Source of the DNA: Gordionus sp. m RMFG-2023
Taxonomy: Eukaryota > Nematomorpha > Gordioida > Chordodea > Parachordodidae
Length of the DNA stretch: 64,000 nt
Assembly: GCF_954871325.1 (NCBI RefSeq)
Contig: NC_088776.1
Coordinates: forward strand, 20,336,052 to 20,400,051
Reading direction: 5' to 3'
Shown piece by piece: positions 45,557 to 57,914 of the stretch. The position numbers and the translations under genes were made by a program. The notes beneath the pieces are model-generated. The model was given only the letters and a program-made list of their open reading frames with translations. It was not told the DNA's origin and did not search any database. The first letter of the stretch is position 1, and the number at the start of each line of letters is the position of its first letter.

Positions 45557-46326
45557 TAGGGGTGTACCAATTTTAGAGGTCGATCCGATCCGATATTCCC
45601 GATATTAAATTGATATCGGCCTATTACCGTTCCGATATCATATCTAATTTTGTATTCTGTAAAGATACCAATGGTTTTAATTTTTAATATACTTTTTATT
45701 AGTATAACATCTATAATTTAACTATACCATAACTTATGTCATTTAAATATATTATAATGATCAGTTATAGTTTATATTCAATTCAATTGCAATTCTAAAA
45801 GTATATAAAATATTTTTATTGTTAAATCACTTTTATATAATAAGTAACAACATTAATCTATATACATATTAAGTAATAAACAATTATATTATGAATTTGA
45901 AATAAATATTTAAAATAATATTTAACATTAATTTAGCGAAGATTTCTATACCAATATTTCTAATTTATCAGAGGTCAGCTTGCGGCGATAGTAACTGTGA
46001 ATATCACCAATTTCACTAAAAACAGATTCTGAAGAGATTATCGCATACTTTTATAAACAGAAAGTGCAAAAAAATAACAATATGGCAGAGGGTTTATTAA
46101 TTAATTATTATTAAAAAAATATACATAAAGATGGATTTCGATTTTATTTATAAAAATAAATGATTTTAGATATAACTATTTTTTTAAATTTTATAACGTT
46201 CTATTTTTGTTAAAGAAGCCATTTTATATCGGATCAAATTTTATAATATTGACCGTTAATCGATATTTTAAAATGAGTGAAATATCGGCCCGATCCGATC
46301 CTATAAAAAATATCGGCACCTCCCTA
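45557..46326 (-). mobile_element. 770-bp hAT deletion derivative, TAGGGGTGTACC family
   Basis: The left end TAGGGGTGTACCAATTTT (45557) and right end AAAATATCGGCACCTCCCTA (46326) are inverted repeats. Both are followed inwards by CGATCCGATCCGATA and ATATCGG-type words. Flanking ATATTTTT and ATATATTT agree at 7 of 8. The interior on - retains ISSESVFSEIGDI followed by RRKLTSDKLEIL, a hAT dimerisation-domain remnant (near 45.96-46.04 kb), so this is a deleted copy of an autonomous element. Confidence 0.85.
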
Positions 46327-48710
46327 ATATATTTTATATATAATTATTTTAGCAAGGTCTTATTAGAGGAAATATTTAAGCTACAATTGATATATAATAA
46401 AATAATTATAATAAGGTAAAATTTAACTTAATTAGTTTTTTTATTTATTTATGATATAAGTAAAATTACATTACAGTATTTATTTACAAAATTTAATCAA
46501 TTTAAAATGCAATAAAGAAAATTGTTATGTATTTAATAATTAAATAATATAATGTTGTACATTATTTTCATATTTTTTATATATAATTAATGATTTTGCA
46601 AGAAATATATTTAAAAAATTTGAAAAGAAAATGATATTTATATATATATGATATTACAAATGCAAGAATTAATAAGTCATATTAGAAAATAAAACTAATT
46701 TAAAAAATACATAAATATCACAAACAAGTAATGATAAATACTTATTAAATATATTGAAAATAAAATAAAACTAGTATATTTTTTTTTAGAGATGCCATTT
46801 AGCCATATACTCCTAATATAAGCTATATTTAAAACAACACAGAAAATAACCTGCAAATTCTAATAAATCATTTGATTTAATTTTTTTCTTATTTGCACAT
46901 TTTCAACTCCCATTAAATATACTACTCTCCCTTCACTGTTTAAGCTATTAATGGGCAAAAATTAATACTAAAATCCCTGGTTATTATAATTAATTCATCA
47001 ATAAATATTTTAAGAGTTGTTAAAAGATACTTTTTAAATGGATCTAGATACAGATAAATTGTCTAAATTATCTAGATACAGATACAGCTTCTAAAAAGTT
47101 ATCTTGATACAGATACAATTTAAAATGTATCTATGTACAGATACAATTTAAAATGTATCTATGTACAGATACATTTTTTATTATACTCTTAGATAAGGTT
47201 TGAATAAACCTAAATTAGGATTCTATCGTGAAAATTGATGAAATGATCTAAAATATTTATTGACTCGATATCACATTAATCAAAATATAACTAAAATAAT
47301 GATTTTTAGATATTAATATAATATATGATTAAAATTATTATATATCATTAATAAAATAATATAATATATGATATGATTATAAATAATTATTAGATTTTAG
47401 TTACAACCACTGTCTGTCGGCAAATTATATTTTTTTGTGGAGCTAATGTTTTGATCATTTTTATAAATGAAGGATTTTCAACAATTGAAAATGGCTGAAT
47501 GTTATCTATAATAAAATCAGTTATTAAATTATCTAAAGTGGTTTGGGTTAAAGTCTGAGGTCTCTTGGAAAAAAAATCAATGGACGATGATATTTTTAAT
47601 TTTTGGAAGGCAATTACGCAAGGCCTTAAAGGAAGGGTATGACAGAAAAATAACTTAATGATATACCCCCTTTCAAAAAGTTAAACTATTTAAGAATAGA
47701 TTGCAAATCTTATATTGCTGATAATTTCAGCAGAATATTTTCTTTTAGATTTTTTCTCCTTCCCCTTTTTTATTTGGATTAAGAGTGTCTGATGTTTTCT
47801 CTTAAAATTTAAAAATTGTAAACATTTATTTAGTATCTATACCCTTAAATGTTTTACAATGTTGCAAGTTGAGGTAATGCTAACTGAAATTTGCATATTT
47901 TTTGGTAGACATGGCAAACATTTTACTAACAGAGATTTGTTTTCTTAATTTTGAGATATTATTTTAAAATATGGTCTATAAATTGGCCATGGAAGAATGT
48001 CGTCATTTTCGTCATCAATATTAATCTTAAAAGTTAATATAATAATGAATATAATATAATAAAATAAAATACCAATTCCATTGCAATTAAAAAATGGCAA
48101 ATTCCTTGAGATGGATTGTAATATCAGAATTTGCTTGTTATTGATAACTCGGACATAATACTTAATTAATATTTATATATTCTATTTTATATATAAGTTT
48201 TAATATTTTACATATATATATGTCGTATTGGGATATGGAATCATGTGGGATTCGGAATCCTAACTTGGGGATTCAAGATCTTGAATCCCCACCTTTTATT
48301 CGGGATCTTTTTTTTTAAATATATTTTTTTTAAATATTTAAAAAATATTCCGAATCCCCATGAAAAAAAAATAAAATAATATAATTATTTTTCTTCTCTT
48401 TTTTTTGCGACTGGCACCATATAAAAAGGCCAAAATAAGGGATTTAAAAAGAGAATTTAAAAAAAAAGTAATTAGTATAAAATTAAGGCATATAATGAAT
48501 GAAAAGGGATGAGGTTAAGACTTTTTTGTTTTAAAAATATTAAAAATATATTTATAAAAAATCCAAATTATTGCAACAATTATTCAATGCAATATGGCAT
48601 TTCGTTGAACATTTCAGCAAGGACCCGAACCGTTATTTATAACGGTTCAGTTTGGTTACGGTTCAGTATATAAAATATTACAATGGTTTATTTTTCTGGA
48701 TGTAATATTG

Positions 48711-48735
48711 AGTTAGCCGTTTTTAAAAATCAATT
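48711..48735 (+). repeat. Fragment of the 208-bp MITE family
   Basis: TATTGAGTTAGCCGTTTTTA matches the terminal repeat of the MITE at 15814-16021. Only one end is present. Confidence 0.6.
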
Positions 48736-49083
48736 ATGAATAAGGAAAAATACTCTGAATCTTTAGGTTGAGCCAAATAAGGTCAGACTCATTTAGAGAT
48801 TGTTAAAACTAAATTATTTATAACAACGAACAAATTTTAAGTTGAGATTATCAAAATGTTTTTTAAAAAAAAGTTTTTACATATTTTTATATAGTTGTTT
48901 CAATATTTTAGTGTTTTATCATTTTTTTTAAAAATTATACCAATTATATTAATAATATATTTTATTTTATTTTTAAATGGAAAATATGATTTATTATTTT
49001 TATTATGTATATTTTTTTTTTAATTTTAAAAAATAAAATTATATTTAAAAAATAAAACAAATAACAATGGCAATATTTTGAAG

Positions 49084-49227
49084 TTTTGGAAGCAGGAAAA
49101 TTTATTTCCTCTTTTGAGAAAATTAGAGAGTAAAATTTTGTCAGCCCTAGCAAATTCGGCTTCTAGTGAAAGGTTATTTTCTGTAGCCAATCGCCTATTA
49201 GAGGAAAGGCGTACACAATTGAAATAA
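49084..49227 (+). pseudogene. hAT transposase C-terminus, type 1 (SSERLFS)
   Basis: An uninterrupted 47-codon stretch ending in TAA reads FWKQENLFPLLRKLESKILS, then ASSERLFSVANRLLEERRTQ, the Ac/ZBED-type dimerisation domain. The rest of the transposase is absent or too decayed. It probably belongs to the element with GATTCGGAATCCCC ends. Confidence 0.8.
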
Positions 49228-49742
49228 AAAAATAGACATTCTTCTTTTTCTAAGTAAAAATTTGGATTTATAATATGTATTTATTTTTTGTTATTATGGA
49301 TTATGGAATTAAAGAAATAAATAGAATAAATTCAAAAAAGTGTAAAAAATTATAGCATTAAAATTTTGAAAAATATAGAATCACCGTGAATTTTCGGGCG
49401 TGAAATAAAATATTGCCTTCGAGTATTTAATGATTTAAAGCATAAAAGTAATACATATTAAATATCTCTAAAAAATAAAATCTGGTGCCAGCCAGGCGGC
49501 AAAAAATATAATTTAATTGTTTTTTTAAAAAAAAGATTCCGAATCCCCTTAAATATTCTTTTAAAAATTTTTTATTTTTGTTATAAATATCTAAACCATA
49601 ACCGTAACCGAACCGATATAATTATTTTTTGAAGGAGTAAAAGAAATTTTATAAAAAACGGTCAAACCAGTTCAGTTTTTATATTTTAAAAATGAAAATA
49701 ATTTGAATATCCAGAATTATATAAACATGCTCTTATAGTACT

Positions 49743-49880
49743 GGCGGTCCCCGAGACACAGTTTCTGTAGAAAGGGCCTTTTTGGAGCTAAAATTTGTGT
49801 TATCGTCACAAAGAACCAAAAGGAATCCATTTATACTTGAAAATATATTACTTATAAGTTCAAATATATTTAAGATGCTT
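49743..49880 (+). pseudogene. hAT transposase C-terminus, type 2 (SVERAF)
   Basis: Reads DTVSVERAFLELKFVLSSQR followed by FILENILLISSNIFKML, a second, different hAT dimerisation domain of the group with SxERAFSxLKxI. It probably belongs to the element with GGACCCGAACCG ends. Its presence only 0.5 kb from the type 1 domain supports nested insertion. Confidence 0.75.
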
Positions 49881-50028
49881 ATAATAAAAATAAATTAGAA
49901 GATGGTGCTGCTTCAATAAAAAAAATATTTCTAACCGTAATGAACCTTTATAATTAGCCGAAACCGAACCTTTATAAATTTCTTCTCAAGAACCGTAACC
50001 AAAATGTAACCATTATAATTTTTTATAT

Positions 50029-50128
50029 ACTGAACCGTAACCAAACTGAACCGTAACCAAACTGAACCGTAACCAAACTGAACCGTAACCAAACTGAACC
50101 GTAACCAAACTGAACCGTTATAAATAAC
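50029..50128 (+). repeat. 16-bp tandem repeat in the right arm, about 5.5 units
   Basis: CTGAACCGTAACCAAA is repeated five times in perfect tandem and then runs into CTGAACCGTTATAAATAACG. The left arm has only about one and a half units at the matching place (48645-48670), so the array expanded on one side after the inverted repeat formed. No spacers, so it is not a CRISPR array. Confidence 0.9.
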
Positions 50129-51034
50129 GGTTCGGGTCCCTGCTTAAATGTTCAACGAAATGCTATATTGCATTAAATAATTGTTGCAATAATTCGGATT
50201 TTTTATAAATATATTTTTTAAAACAAAAAAGTCTTCACCTCATCCCTTTTCATTTATTATATGCCTTAATTTTATACTATTTACTTTTTTTTTAAATTCT
50301 CTTTTTAAATCCCTTATTTTGGCCTTTTAATTATATGGTGCAAGCCGCAAAAAAAAGAGAAGAAAAAGTAATTATATTATTTATTTTTTTTTCATGGGGA
50401 TTCGGAATATTTTTTAAATATTTTAAAAAAAAGATCCCGAATAAAACGTGGGGATTCAAGCGAATCCCACATGATTCCATATCCCAATACGATATATATA
50501 TAATTTTTTAATATATATTAATATTAAGTTATATGCTCATATGAAATAAAATAAATTTTACATTCTAGTATTTTTATTTATAATATAAAAAAGCGTTAAA
50601 TAGAAGTATATCAAAATGTATCTTAAAAGTATCTAAAACAGATACAGATACCTCTAAAATAATATCTAGATACAGATACTTTAATCAAAAATCTATCTAG
50701 ATACAGATACCACATTTTTATATCTAGATTTTAACAACTCTGAATATTTTATTAATTATTGCAAATATTCATTCTTATAAGTGTATGCTATGTTCTTCAC
50801 AAATAAAAAATAAAAACTGTATTTTTATAAACTATTCTAATTTAATTGGTAACGATAATTTAAAAGTATTTTGTATTTAAGATACTCTAATTTAGTAAAA
50901 GATACAAGTATCTTTTATTTTGTATCTTTTTGATATTTTGAAAAAGATTCTAGTATCTGTATCTAAGATTCATTTTTTATAAAGAATCTGTATCTGTATT
51001 TAGATTCTTTTTCCGGAGGACCTGCCCAACTCTG

Positions 51035-53210
51035 GTTCTTTCTTAGATTAATGATGACAAAATTTGGGGATATCAGCAGATAAAATAAGATCTAGATCTT
51101 CCAATTCTAACTCTTATTATTTCCTTTGGTAATTATATCTTATTATGAATAAATATTGTCTTGGATCAAATATAAACGAAAAATCAGAAAAAATTAATAA
51201 AAATTCAAATGGATGCTAAAATATATGGTAGAGATAAAAAATATTCAAACAAATTTGATTTTTTAAATTTCTTTTCAAAAAATTATATTTTGTTTACATA
51301 TTTTATAAATTACAAAAAATATTTTTAAATGGATCGAAGGATTGTTCATTAATAAAATTCATCACGATTACCAATTTTAAAAAATAACGTTAGTTCGGAC
51401 AATTTCCCAAAATTAGGATCGGATCCAGGAACGCCTATTCTTTAAAAATCCTTATTATTTAAATGTAATACGAATGCAAGAAAAAGCAAAAAAAACCGAA
51501 ATAAACAAAAGAACATGAATCGTGGGATGATTCCAATGCAGATAATTTTCAGTGTTGAAAACAGCGCTTGAGCACTCAATTTCATTCAAAAAGATTACAA
51601 AGAGCATGCCATGCTCGTTATATATTTAGATAATTTCTGGAAAGGGCACACTAAATTTATTTTACATTTTCAGGGGCACGGCGAATCCTTGACTGCCCAC
51701 CCCAATATGCCACTGCGCCCTGAACACTTTAACCCTATCACTTATCATTCCTTTAAGTGTATATAAAAATGATTCTTTTAAAGTTTATCCACCTTATATA
51801 TTACATATAATTTTTTTTAAAGCAAAGATTACATGACCTTAGTGTCACACTATGATAATGCTGTGATTACATATAATTATAATTATATAGAATATAATTA
51901 TATCCAAAAAAAATTTCAATGAAATAGATAAGTTTTATATTATATGTATTTTTAAATAATATTATTTTTATGTGTTTCAACAAAAAAGAGAAGTAATTAT
52001 GATTTTATTTTATTATTCACTTTTAAAATATATTATATGCCTATATAAAAGATTTAAAAATTTTTTAAAAATATTATGGACAATAATAATTAAATTTATA
52101 GGATATATTATATAATTGTGTTTTTGAATACTTTTGGTTTGAAGACCCAACTAAAAAAGTTTTTGAAAGCATCATTTGTACAACAACGATTTCCAAAAAA
52201 AAAATTCTTTAAATATAAATGTTTATTGTCTATTTTGAACCCTTTTTAAAAAAAATTTAACAGCCTGCGTCGCGATTTTTTTTGATTTTTCCTTTCTTTC
52301 ACCAAATTTATTTATTAGATATAATTATTTTACACCCGAGTAAACGTTTTAATATAAAAAAAAGTTTTTTAAAGTCTAAAATTATTAACCTCAAAGTTAA
52401 CAGGGTTAGTTTAACTTGCAATATATATAATGTATAATATTGAAAAGGAGTTGTGGGAAAAATTATTCAGATCAAAATATGAGTATACAATTGCTAAAAA
52501 TGAAACTTGTAGATAAGAAACCTTATTTGAGTTGAAGCTCGATGTTTTATAATTGGGTAATGATTATTGCTCGTGTTGGGCTAGCTAACTCAATATTTGG
52601 GCCAGATATCCTAAGCCTCTAGATTTCGTTGGTAGATGCCCAAACCTTTGTGCCATCTATGAGCGAAATTTTCAGACTAGCGTAATATTTTTATGAATAA
52701 AATATTGAGTTAGCCGTTTTTAAAATATAGGCTCAAATCGAGCTGTTTAACAATAATAATAATTGCCATCTTGTTTAACGTCTATGAACCTTAATTCTAT
52801 CTAAAACGGGTGAAATCTAAGTGAAAAAGGGTTGGATTGGTGAAGCCATGGACTAAATAAAACTTGAGAACTTAAATCAATAAAAAAATTAGTTTTACTT
52901 ATTTCACCGACGCCTGAGAGAATAATAATGGTAATTCGTCAAAAAGAAAACATTACCAGTAAGAGTGGCAAATGATTATGATCCAAGCAGCGCGAGTGAT
53001 ATAATAATATGGGCATAACAACCCCTTTTAAATTTCTAATTTTTGATATAGTATTTCCAATTTATAATGTTTTATACATAATTTGAAATTAAGTTTAACC
53101 AATTAGTAAATTTTTTTAAACTAAAATTTAATAATCTTTTTTTAGTGACAGGCCAATTCTGGCACATGGTACACCAAGACTTATCTAAATATCGTTGGGG
53201 TAGTGAGGTG
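51035..53210. other. Mostly unassigned; decayed transposon ends
   Basis: A CCCACCCCAATATGCCACTG end at about 51717 looks like a decayed right terminus of the CAGTGGCGTA hAT family. On the minus strand, 51516-51472 opens with ATG and a hydrophobic MFFCLFRFFLLFLAF before GTATTA, a possible signal-peptide exon (see findings). The remainder is AT-rich with no gene seen. Confidence 0.35.
52570..52755. mobile_element. MITE related to the 208-bp family, left end damaged
   Basis: It shares GCTAACTCAATATTTG near its left end and, at its right end, ATATTGAGTTAGCCGTTTTT followed by GGCTCAAATCGAGCTGTTTAAC with the element at 15814-16021. The middle also corresponds (CTAGATTTC, GATGCCCAAA, TGAGCGAAAT against GAGATTTC, ATGTCCAAAG, TGAGCAAAAT). 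The outer left terminal repeat is lost. Confidence 0.75.
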
Positions 53211-53218
53211 ACTTATGA

Positions 53219-53877
53219 GTATTGTTGTATATAATAACTAGTTAATTTTTGAAAAAATAATAACTGTAAGTTGGTTACTTTGGAACTAATAACTGTTACT
53301 AGCTACATTTTTGAATATAAAAGTTACTCGATTATTTTGTTACTTTTTATATGTTAAATATTTATATATACCTTATTCATTATCTTTATATGATTATTTC
53401 CCAAATTCAAAATCTGTTTATTAAATATAATGTTTCACTTACATCATGTGCTCTTTTAGTCTAGCAAAGCTTATTTTTGGATAAAAACTAGCACTCTATT
53501 TGGACACCAATTTTGAAAATAGTATAATTAAAATCAAATATAAATTCATTAAACAAAATTTTTGGAAAAATAAATATTATATTATGTTGTTTACACATTT
53601 TTTTTAGATGCAAGTGAATATTATATTGCGATATTTTTTTCCTGTTCAAATATTGCTGTTATTACATTGTCGTTGATTCAATTATTTCCTTATTTAATTG
53701 TATTTTCATTTAAATTAATTTGATTAAAACTTTTGAATCGCGAAAAGTTATATAAATAATTTATAAAGTAACTTGCTAATTAGTTATTTTTGAAATATAA
53801 TTGTAACTAATTACCTTTTTAAAGTGTAACTTGTAAAGGTAACTCGTTACTTTTTAGAAGTAAATATTAACAACGCT
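53219..53877. mobile_element. 659-bp non-autonomous element with GTTAC-rich ends, TSD ACTTRTGA
   Basis: Ends GTATTGTTGTATATAATAAC (53219) and AAATATTAACAACGCT (53877) are imperfect inverted repeats. Flanking ACTTATGA (53211-53218) and ACTTGTGA (53878-53885) agree at 7 of 8. Subterminal regions are full of TAACTAGTTA, AACTCGTTAC and GTAACTTGTAA-type words. No coding. Similar GTTAC-rich sequence in the PPIL4 intron near 12.47-12.62 kb and at 16.08-16.15 kb may be relatives. Confidence 0.8.
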
Positions 53878-54353
53878 ACTTGTGAGCTTGTGTTTCTTGC
53901 TAACACTGATATATTTAGAATACAGAATTCGAAATTTTATTATTTACTATAAATATAACAATACGATTTTATACGGCTCTAATTTTTATACCCCCCCCCC
54001 CTCCACCCTCCTTCCAAAATTCAATTAAAAATGAAACAGTAATGAGTCTATAGCCAACTTACTATCATGATAGCAAGCACCTCTAGTAGATGGGAGTGGG
54101 TCATAAATGTACCCAGGATTTTGCTAAGGGAGAATCACTATTAGGTGGGGATTTCCCCATAAATTTTATTGAAGATCTTTAGGTCCACTTATAGTAGACC
54201 TTTGGCTAATTTTAATCATTTAATAAAAATTATTTTGGGTTTTCACTATTTTTAATATAAATATATTTTTTTCTAAAATTTTGAATTTCGTTATTTTAAA
54301 AAGATAACTTTTACTAATTTTTCTTTGAAATTTTTGCTTATAGTGGTATATGG

Positions 54354-55845
54354 CAGTGTTGTTAAATTTAAATTTATTTTAAAAGTAGCATACTATCGAT
54401 ATAGCTACCGTTTCAAAAATGTAGAGCGCTATTCGCTACTTTAGAATTTTTTAAAATATTTTTGTCTATTTCCACAAATAAAAAATATGACTATAAAATT
54501 TCAAATATATATATAATTTTTTTTTATTGCATAGCAACGATCAGAAAGTATAAGCTATGGCTAAATAATCGTTCAACGCTAAAACCCAATGCCCTATTAA
54601 ACTAAATAAATATTTTTTTTATATAAGAAAAATCATCAAAAATATTCATTAGAGTATTTTTAGCTTTAAAAAAATGCGTCTAAAGCATTTTAAATAGTAT
54701 TATTAAATATTTCAAAGAAATCATCTATAAGTAGGTGACATTTTTGATCTGGCTAGGGTCAGTCTAAAATTATAATAATATAATAATAATAGTTAGAATA
54801 AAAATTATGTAGGAGAGAAGTGAATGGCTATGTTTGCCAACTGGCCAGGTCACCAGCCTCTAATTTTTTATCTATTGAGCAAATTCCTCTCAAAATTGGT
54901 TAAAATGTGAAAGGATTGAAATGATTAATTTTAGCATGTTATGATAAAATAAATAAATAGATGAATGAATAATATTAAGAATGTTTCATTCAGATAATAA
55001 TTTATAAAATATTATCATTAAATAGATGATTCTGATGATAAAATGAAATATTAATATTAATTATTTTTTGAAATTGAAATTTATAATATAATTCTTGAAT
55101 AATATATTATACACAGTTGAAAAATAGACTGGGCTAGAAAATCAATTTTCACATAAACTCATTTAGCCCAAAAACTATTATAAATACAGCTTTGATTCAA
55201 ATTTTATTTAAAGATTAAGGAGGCTACACATTCTAAATCGCTAAAAATAAATAGCTAAATATTGGGAGCTTATATCTCCTAAAAAGTTCTAAAATTAATA
55301 TTGAATATAATATTAATAGATACTAGGAAGAACACTGTATTAAATTGAGTTTTTAAAAAATCGCTAAAAATGGAGGAAATATTATCATTGTTCCCAGAAT
55401 TGAGAACAACATTTGGGAATATTGATGATATTTTTCTCATTTTTAACGATTTTTTAATAAAAATTTAAATGCCCAGCATCGTATTTATTTCAAATCTACT
55501 ATAGAAGATATAAGTGAGATTTTTTTGTTTCCAATGATTTTTATTTTAGGCATTTAATGGGAACCAAATTTGTTTGATATATTACTTTTAAATGTTTCCT
55601 CGATGAAGCTACTATTTTTGTTTGATGATAAAACCTTCCGGTATATCTTACAATAAAATTTATATAAATAAAAAGATTATGATCTTAGAATTAATTATAA
55701 ATATATTATATTAATGTTTATGTAAATTTATTATATAAAATTGAAAGTAGCGAACACGCTATTTCGCTACTTTCTAAATTAGTAGCGAGCTATCGCTATT
55801 GCTATTACTATTTTTCTTTATATTAGCGCGCTATTAACAACTCTG
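54354..55845. mobile_element. 1.5-kb hAT-type element with TAGCG-rich ends
   Basis: The left end CAGTGTTGTTAAATTT (54354) and right end GCTATTAACAACTCTG (55845) are inverted. Subterminal zones contain TAGAGCGCTATTCGCTACTT on the left and TAGCGAACACGCTATTTCGC with GTAGCGAGCTATCGC on the right. Flanking GTATATGG and ATATATTG agree at 6 of 8. No transposase motif was recognised inside. Probably a decayed or deletion copy. Confidence 0.75.
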
Positions 55846-56094
55846 ATATATTGTATATTTTTTGGGGAGAGGGGGAGGTGTTTGGGGAATTTTTAGTTTA
55901 AATTGATATTTACGTGAACAGGAAAATATGCGATGGGGGTAAATTTTCACCATCCACCCTCTTGTTTAGGCGCCTGGGGGAGGGATTTTATCAACCAAAA
56001 AAATTATTGATTTATTAAATGGCTCTATCCCATTTATAATTACTATTATACCTATAAATCCTTCTTAGGATATATTAAATCTTGATATTTGAAG

Positions 56095-57350
56095 AAATTA
56101 AATATTTAGCTAAATTTTATTCAGAGGATATAAATATATCTGAAGGCCTATTAAATTCAGAATCTAAATCTTGGTATGAAAGATTAATTTTAGTAGATAA
56201 TCCTCCAAGAAACACAATCCCTTACACCCTTTCTATATCATGAATTTTTGAAATATAAGGGGTTTATGAATTGTGAATTGCAAAGTATTCTACTTCAGTT
56301 TATATTCTCTTCTAAATACTAGCAAAAAGTGAAAATTAATTAAAATATTTATTTCTTGCATATTAATATTTATCTCAAGAAAATTTAAAGTTTATTTTCT
56401 TACATTTTTTTAAACCATAAACACTCACTGATAGATATAAGAATATTTTATCAACCAAAAAAAATTCTAGTTAATTTACCTCTATTACTATGATAAAATT
56501 TCTAGAGTGTATGAAATGTTTCACCCGCCCACGCCCGCCCATACTCTTATTAGATATAATATTACTGCCGATTTTTTCAATTGAAATGTATTAATAAATA
56601 CTTATTACACAACAACTTATGCAATATTTTTCAAAAAAAAAATTTGGCTGAAGTTTTGAGAATCGCGAATATTATTATATTACAACTTAATAAATAAAGA
56701 GATAATATCGACCAGGAATTTCTCCATTTATGTGATTGTTGAGGTGAAAGCGAAATTATATGATTTTGAGATTCATAAACCTCGACTTTCATCTAAAAAC
56801 AAATCTTTCCAATATTAACGTTGACTCAATTGAGAATTATTATAAAATAAGCGTTTTTGTTACACTTTTGGATTTAATTTTAACTCAAATCAATGAATGA
56901 TTTGTGATTTATTAAATGGTTCTATCCAATTTACAAATATTATATCTTATAACTCCCAATGATTTGAGGATATGTCAAATCTTGATATTGAAAAATTAAA
57001 TAATAGTTAAATTAGGCCAATAATTATTAGTTAAATGGTATGAATGAAAGATTCATTTTTGTAGATAATTCTCTGAGAAATACAGTGGGCGCATTTCATA
57101 CTTTAAAATATATTTTATAAGTTTTCCAGATTTTTAAATTTATTGTATATTTTGGTAATAATACCAATACAAGCACAAATGAGAGGATTTTTTCTTTATT
57201 ACAGAGAATAAAAACTTATATCAAAATTAAGACATCTTAAAATTGATTGAATAGACTAGCTTTACTCATATAGATCTTATCCCCAACACAAAAAAAATTA
57301 TTAAAAAATTGGCCCAATCGCAAAATAGAAGTAAATTTTTATTAATGAAC
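56095..57350 (+). pseudogene. hAT transposase remnants (ZMYM1/DUF4371-like)
   Basis: The segment at 56095-56215 reads EEIKYLAKFYSEDINISEGL and ESKSWYERLILVDNP, the region before the dimerisation domain. A second, worse-preserved version lies near 56980-57080. 57150-57230 reads NTSTNERIFSLLQRIKTYIK, the dimerisation motif. Many stops and frame changes; no N-terminal half. Confidence 0.75.
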
Positions 57351-57654
57351 GATGTTTTAACTAAATTTTTAAATGATAAAATGTTTAATTATATATTTTA
57401 CTATGATTTATATATCGCGTTATATAGCTATAATGTTTTCAACCGTGTTAAATTCGCTCTTAATATTTGAATTCTTCAATATTTTTTTATTTGTGTTAGA
57501 AATTATCATAACTTATTATAATAAATTTTATATGATGCTTATTATAATAAATTTTGTATGATGATTATTATAATAAATTTGTTATGATTGGTTCTAATAA
57601 ATATCAATATAAAAAATATTATCCCCGCCCCCGTAGAAAAATTTCTGGCTATGT

Positions 57655-57914
57655 GCCCCTGCAGGCCCGGCCATAAACCCGGCCCGGGTACATGGGGCTG
57701 GTCGTATTTTAATTTTTTAAAATAAACCTAGTCCGGGCCTAAATAAATACCCGAGCAGTAAAAAATATTTTTTTTTAAAAAACACCCGTGCCGGCCCATA
57801 TATTTAAAAATCAAATATTTTAAATTGCCATTATTAGCTATAAAAATTAAAAATAAATATAATATTTTTAAAAATCCGCGCCGGTTTCTAAAGTTGGTAC
57901 CTCTGCAGGTCTCT
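57655..57914 (+). mobile_element. About 260-bp MITE of the GGCCCGGCC hAT family, copy 2
   Basis: Starts near CTGCAGGCCCGGCC (the outer CAGAGAC appears lost) and ends GTACCTCTGCAGGTCTCT (57914). It contains CCCGGCCCGGG blocks and the internal GCTATAAAAATTAAAAATAA shared with the copies at 33.5 and 63.1 kb. Confidence 0.8.

Larger units (their letters stand above)
48224..50491. mobile_element. Element with inverted repeats of about 450 bp, containing two hAT transposase ends
   Basis: The left arm (about 48224-48690) and right arm (about 50030-50491) are inverted copies, roughly 90% alike by eye. The outer ends are CGTATTGGGATATGGAATCA and its inverse. Further in come ATTCCGAATCCCCATG, GGCCAAAATAAGGGATTT, TTGCAACAATTATT and GGACCCGAACCGTTAT. 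The arms combine two end types, one rich in GATTCGGAATCCCC and one starting GGACCCGAACCG, so one element probably landed inside the other before the inverted arms were homogenised or duplicated. Between the arms are two different hAT C-termini. Target duplications cannot be resolved because the flanks are TATATA. Confidence 0.7.
47012..50742 (+). mobile_element. hAT-type element with GATAC-repeat ends, TSD AATATTTT
   Basis: The left end AAGAGTTGTTAAAAGATAC (47012; first base changed from C) and right end GATTTTAACAACTCTG (50742) are inverted. AATATTTT is repeated exactly at 47004-47011 and 50743-50750. Subterminal blocks of ATCTAGATACAGATAC-type repeats occur at both ends (47045-47180, 50600-50730). 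The middle is taken up by a long inverted-repeat structure (48224-50491). A shortened relative lies at 61.55-62.89 kb. Confidence 0.9.
44808..51034 (+). mobile_element. hAT element, CAGAGTTGGGCA family, containing a second nest
   Basis: The left end CAGAGTTAGGCAATACCGC (44808) and right end GGAGGACCTGCCCAACTCTG (51034) match, in the same and inverted sense, the two distinct ends of the 19.08-25.13-kb copy. Flanking 8-mers (GCCCTTTG at 44800-44807, GTTCTTTC at 51035-51042) agree at 5 of 8, a decayed target duplication, or two joined copies. It retains a BED-finger exon at 45.2 kb. The middle is occupied by a 770-bp MITE (45557-46326) and a 3.7-kb hAT (47012-50742) with further elements inside. 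Confidence 0.8.

Noticed and set aside
50029-50128. CRISPR-like repeat array
   Set aside because: The 16-bp units are directly adjacent with no spacers, inside a eukaryotic transposon arm.
57373-57561. 62-codon hydrophobic + open frame as a membrane protein
   Set aside because: It lies in the AT-rich 3' flank of a hAT transposase remnant and consists of Ile/Leu/Phe/Tyr expected from T-rich DNA.
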